Origin: Novosphingobium sp. Gsoil 351
GTDB lineage: Bacteria > Pseudomonadota > Alphaproteobacteria > Sphingomonadales > Sphingomonadaceae
Length of the DNA: 64,000 nt
Direction of reading: 5' to 3'
NCBI RefSeq assembly: GCF_009707465.1
Contig: NZ_CP046120.1
Location: 2,509,501 to 2,573,500, forward strand
Shown in pieces: positions 62,803 through 64,000 of the stretch (position 1 is its first letter; each line of letters begins with the position of its first letter). A program made the translations under genes and the position numbers. The notes beneath the pieces are model-generated. The model was not told the origin of the DNA and did no database searches. It worked only from the letters and a program-made list of their open reading frames with translations.

Positions 62803-64000
62803 ATGAGCCCCACCCGCCGCGGTTTGCTCATGGGGGCGCTCGCTGGGGGCGGCCTCATCGCGGCTTACACGCTTCTGCCTCGCCGCTACGCGCTGCCGCT
62901 CGAACCCGCGCCGGGCGAGACCGCATACAACGCCTGGATCAAGATTGCCCGCGACGGGGTGATTTCGGTCGCGGTGCCGCAGTGCGAGATGGGGCAGGGC
63001 GTCACCACGCTGCTCCCCCAGATCGTCGCGGTCGAACTGGGCGCGGACTGGCGCCAGATCGCGGTCGAGCCCGCCGCGATCAGCCCGGCCTATGCCAACC
63101 CGGTCATCGCGGCGCGCTGGGCGGGGGTGCGCAGCGGATGGTTTTCAAGCCTGGGCGACGATCCCGACGGCACGCTGGCGCGGCGCTTCGCCGAGGGTCA
63201 CGCGGTGATGATCACCGCCGACGGCACCGCGCTCGCCGCCTACGAGGCTCCGGCGCGCGAGGCGGCGGCGGCGGTGCGTAATGTCCTGGCGATGGCCGCC
63301 GCCGAGCGCTGGGACGTCGGCTGGGAGGAGTGCGAGGCCAAGGACGGGTTCATCGTCCACGGCAAGCGACGCCTGCGCTTCGCCGATCTCGCGGTCGAGG
63401 CCGCGGAGTATGATCCGCCCGATCCGCCGGTGCTGCGCGCCGAGCCGGCCCGCGAGCGCCCCGGCGCGGCGGCGGGGTCGACCCCGGAATCTCAAAGGCT
63501 TGATGCGCCGTCCAAGATTGACGGCAGCTTTGCCTTCGCCGGCGACGTCCGCCTGCCGAATATGGTCTATGCCGCGATCGCCCACGGCCCGATCGGCGAC
63601 AGCACCTTGCAGGGCTTCGACGAGCAGGCGACGCGCGGGATCACCGGCCTGACGGGCGTGGTCAAAACGAAGCGCTGGCTCGCCGCGGTCGCCAGCGACT
63701 GGTGGGCCGCCGACCGCGCGCTTACCGCGATGCGCCCGCGCTGGCACGTCGAGGCGGGGGCGGCGGACAGCGGGCGCATCGCCGCCGCGCTCGATGCCGC
63801 GCTGCGCCGCGGAGAGGCCGAGCGGCTGGTCGAAAAGGGCGACCCCGACACCGTGATTGGCCGCCCCGCAACCTTGGTTTCCCGCTACGAGGCGGCTCCT
63901 GCGCTGCATGCCACGCTGGAAACCTCGACCGCCACCGCGCGGTTCGCAGACGGCAAGCTCGAGCTGTGGCTCGCCAGCCAGGCCCCGGAACAGGCGCGGC
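62803..64000 (+). CDS. Xanthine dehydrogenase-family molybdopterin-binding subunit (isoquinoline 1-oxidoreductase beta-like; partial: C-terminus beyond window)
   Basis: The product is the large molybdenum-cofactor subunit of a periplasmic hydroxylase of the isoquinoline oxidoreductase type. The N-terminus has a twin-arginine-like signal (SPTRRGLLMGALAGGGLIA), which implies export after cofactor insertion. Later features are VAVPQCEMGQGVTTLLPQIVAVELG, a family hallmark, and DGSFAFAGDVRLPNMVYAAI. Such enzymes need a [2Fe-2S] subunit and a cytochrome partner; none is seen upstream, so they should lie to the right. The frame is open for 399 codons to the window edge. Confidence 0.9.
   Translation, partial: MSPTRRGLLMGALAGGGLIAAYTLLPRRYALPLEPAPGETAYNAWIKIARDGVISVAVPQCEMGQGVTTLLPQIVAVELGADWRQIAVEPAAISPAYANPVIAARWAGVRSGWFSSLGDDPDGTLARRFAEGHAVMITADGTALAAYEAPAREAAAAVRNVLAMAAAERWDVGWEECEAKDGFIVHGKRRLRFADLAVEAAEYDPPDPPVLRAEPARERPGAAAGSTPESQRLDAPSKIDGSFAFAGDVRLPNMVYAAIAHGPIGDSTLQGFDEQATRGITGLTGVVKTKRWLAAVASDWWAADRALTAMRPRWHVEAGAADSGRIAAALDAALRRGEAERLVEKGDPDTVIGRPATLVSRYEAAPALHATLETSTATARFADGKLELWLASQAPEQAR

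Noticed and set aside
60690..63281. An 863-codon open plus-strand frame running across hflK, mrp and beyond
   Set aside because: Only the mrp part (61683 to about 62580) is real protein. The first part is antisense to hflK and the last is out of frame with mrp because of the C-run error.

Overview
The window is about 64 kb of high-GC alphaproteobacterial chromosome, most likely from a member of the Sphingomonadales (Sphingomonas, Novosphingobium or a relative). The case rests on gene content: an Oar-like TonB receptor, a UrcA protein, an rrf2-suf operon, a PhyR/NepR/EcfG general stress locus, a fused ThiS-ThiG, a class I PHA synthase with phasin, and long Ala/Lys/Pro tails on housekeeping proteins. 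I see no prophage, insertion sequence, CRISPR array or rRNA operon. This is mainly core chromosome.

Layout. 1-3.0 kb: 5' part of a TonB-dependent receptor gene, cut by the window edge. 3.3-8.8 kb: a zinc-type CDF exporter, then proteostasis genes clpX, clpP and tig with tRNA-Leu(TAG). 8.9-17.1 kb: small stress and START-like proteins, thiSG, a MerC-like protein, ctaA, rplM-rpsI, a LysR regulator, UrcA, an adenosine-kinase-like gene and an EI24-type membrane protein. 17.1-22.9 kb: a complete minus-strand SUF operon, rrf2-sufB-(small ORF)-sufC-sufD-sufS-sufT-sufA. 22.9-33.6 kb: AraC regulator, pyrD, ggt, acyl-CoA ligase, M28 peptidase, enoyl-CoA hydratase and an aminotransferase. 33.7-38.4 kb: phaC, an MreB-like gene, a phasin and clpS. 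38.4-44.3 kb: MAPEG, VIT, lptF-lptG, a fatty-acid desaturase and a GNAT-like protein that may be a bacterial ceramide synthase. 44.4-53.1 kb: a signalling block with two single-domain receivers, an FNR-like regulator, phyR, a CHASE-HWE kinase, nepR-ecfG, an AI-2E-type permease, sodB and a PAS-HWE kinase. 53.1-64 kb: HNH endonuclease, gluQ, HIG1 protein, corrinoid adenosyltransferase, 3-hydroxyacyl-CoA dehydrogenase, small acidic and helical stress proteins, degP, hflKC, mrp and the start of a molybdopterin hydroxylase gene.

How the genes fit together. The strongest theme is stress response and protein quality control. EcfG-type promoters (GGAAC-N16/17-CGTT) lie in front of phyR and of nepR-ecfG, and exact or near matches lie before several small genes, so part of a local EcfG regulon can be read from sequence. 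The SUF operon starts at an Rrf2 gene whose start codon abuts a 25-bp near-perfect palindrome, a likely autoregulatory operator. A phasin gene carries two copies of a TGC-rich repeat around its promoter, as expected for PhaR control.

Sequence quality. Six genes (clpP, rplM, sufS, desaturase, AI-2E permease, mrp) each carry one single-base frameshift. Five are explained by one missing base in a C or G run. Several of these genes are essential, so these look like assembly errors rather than pseudogenes.
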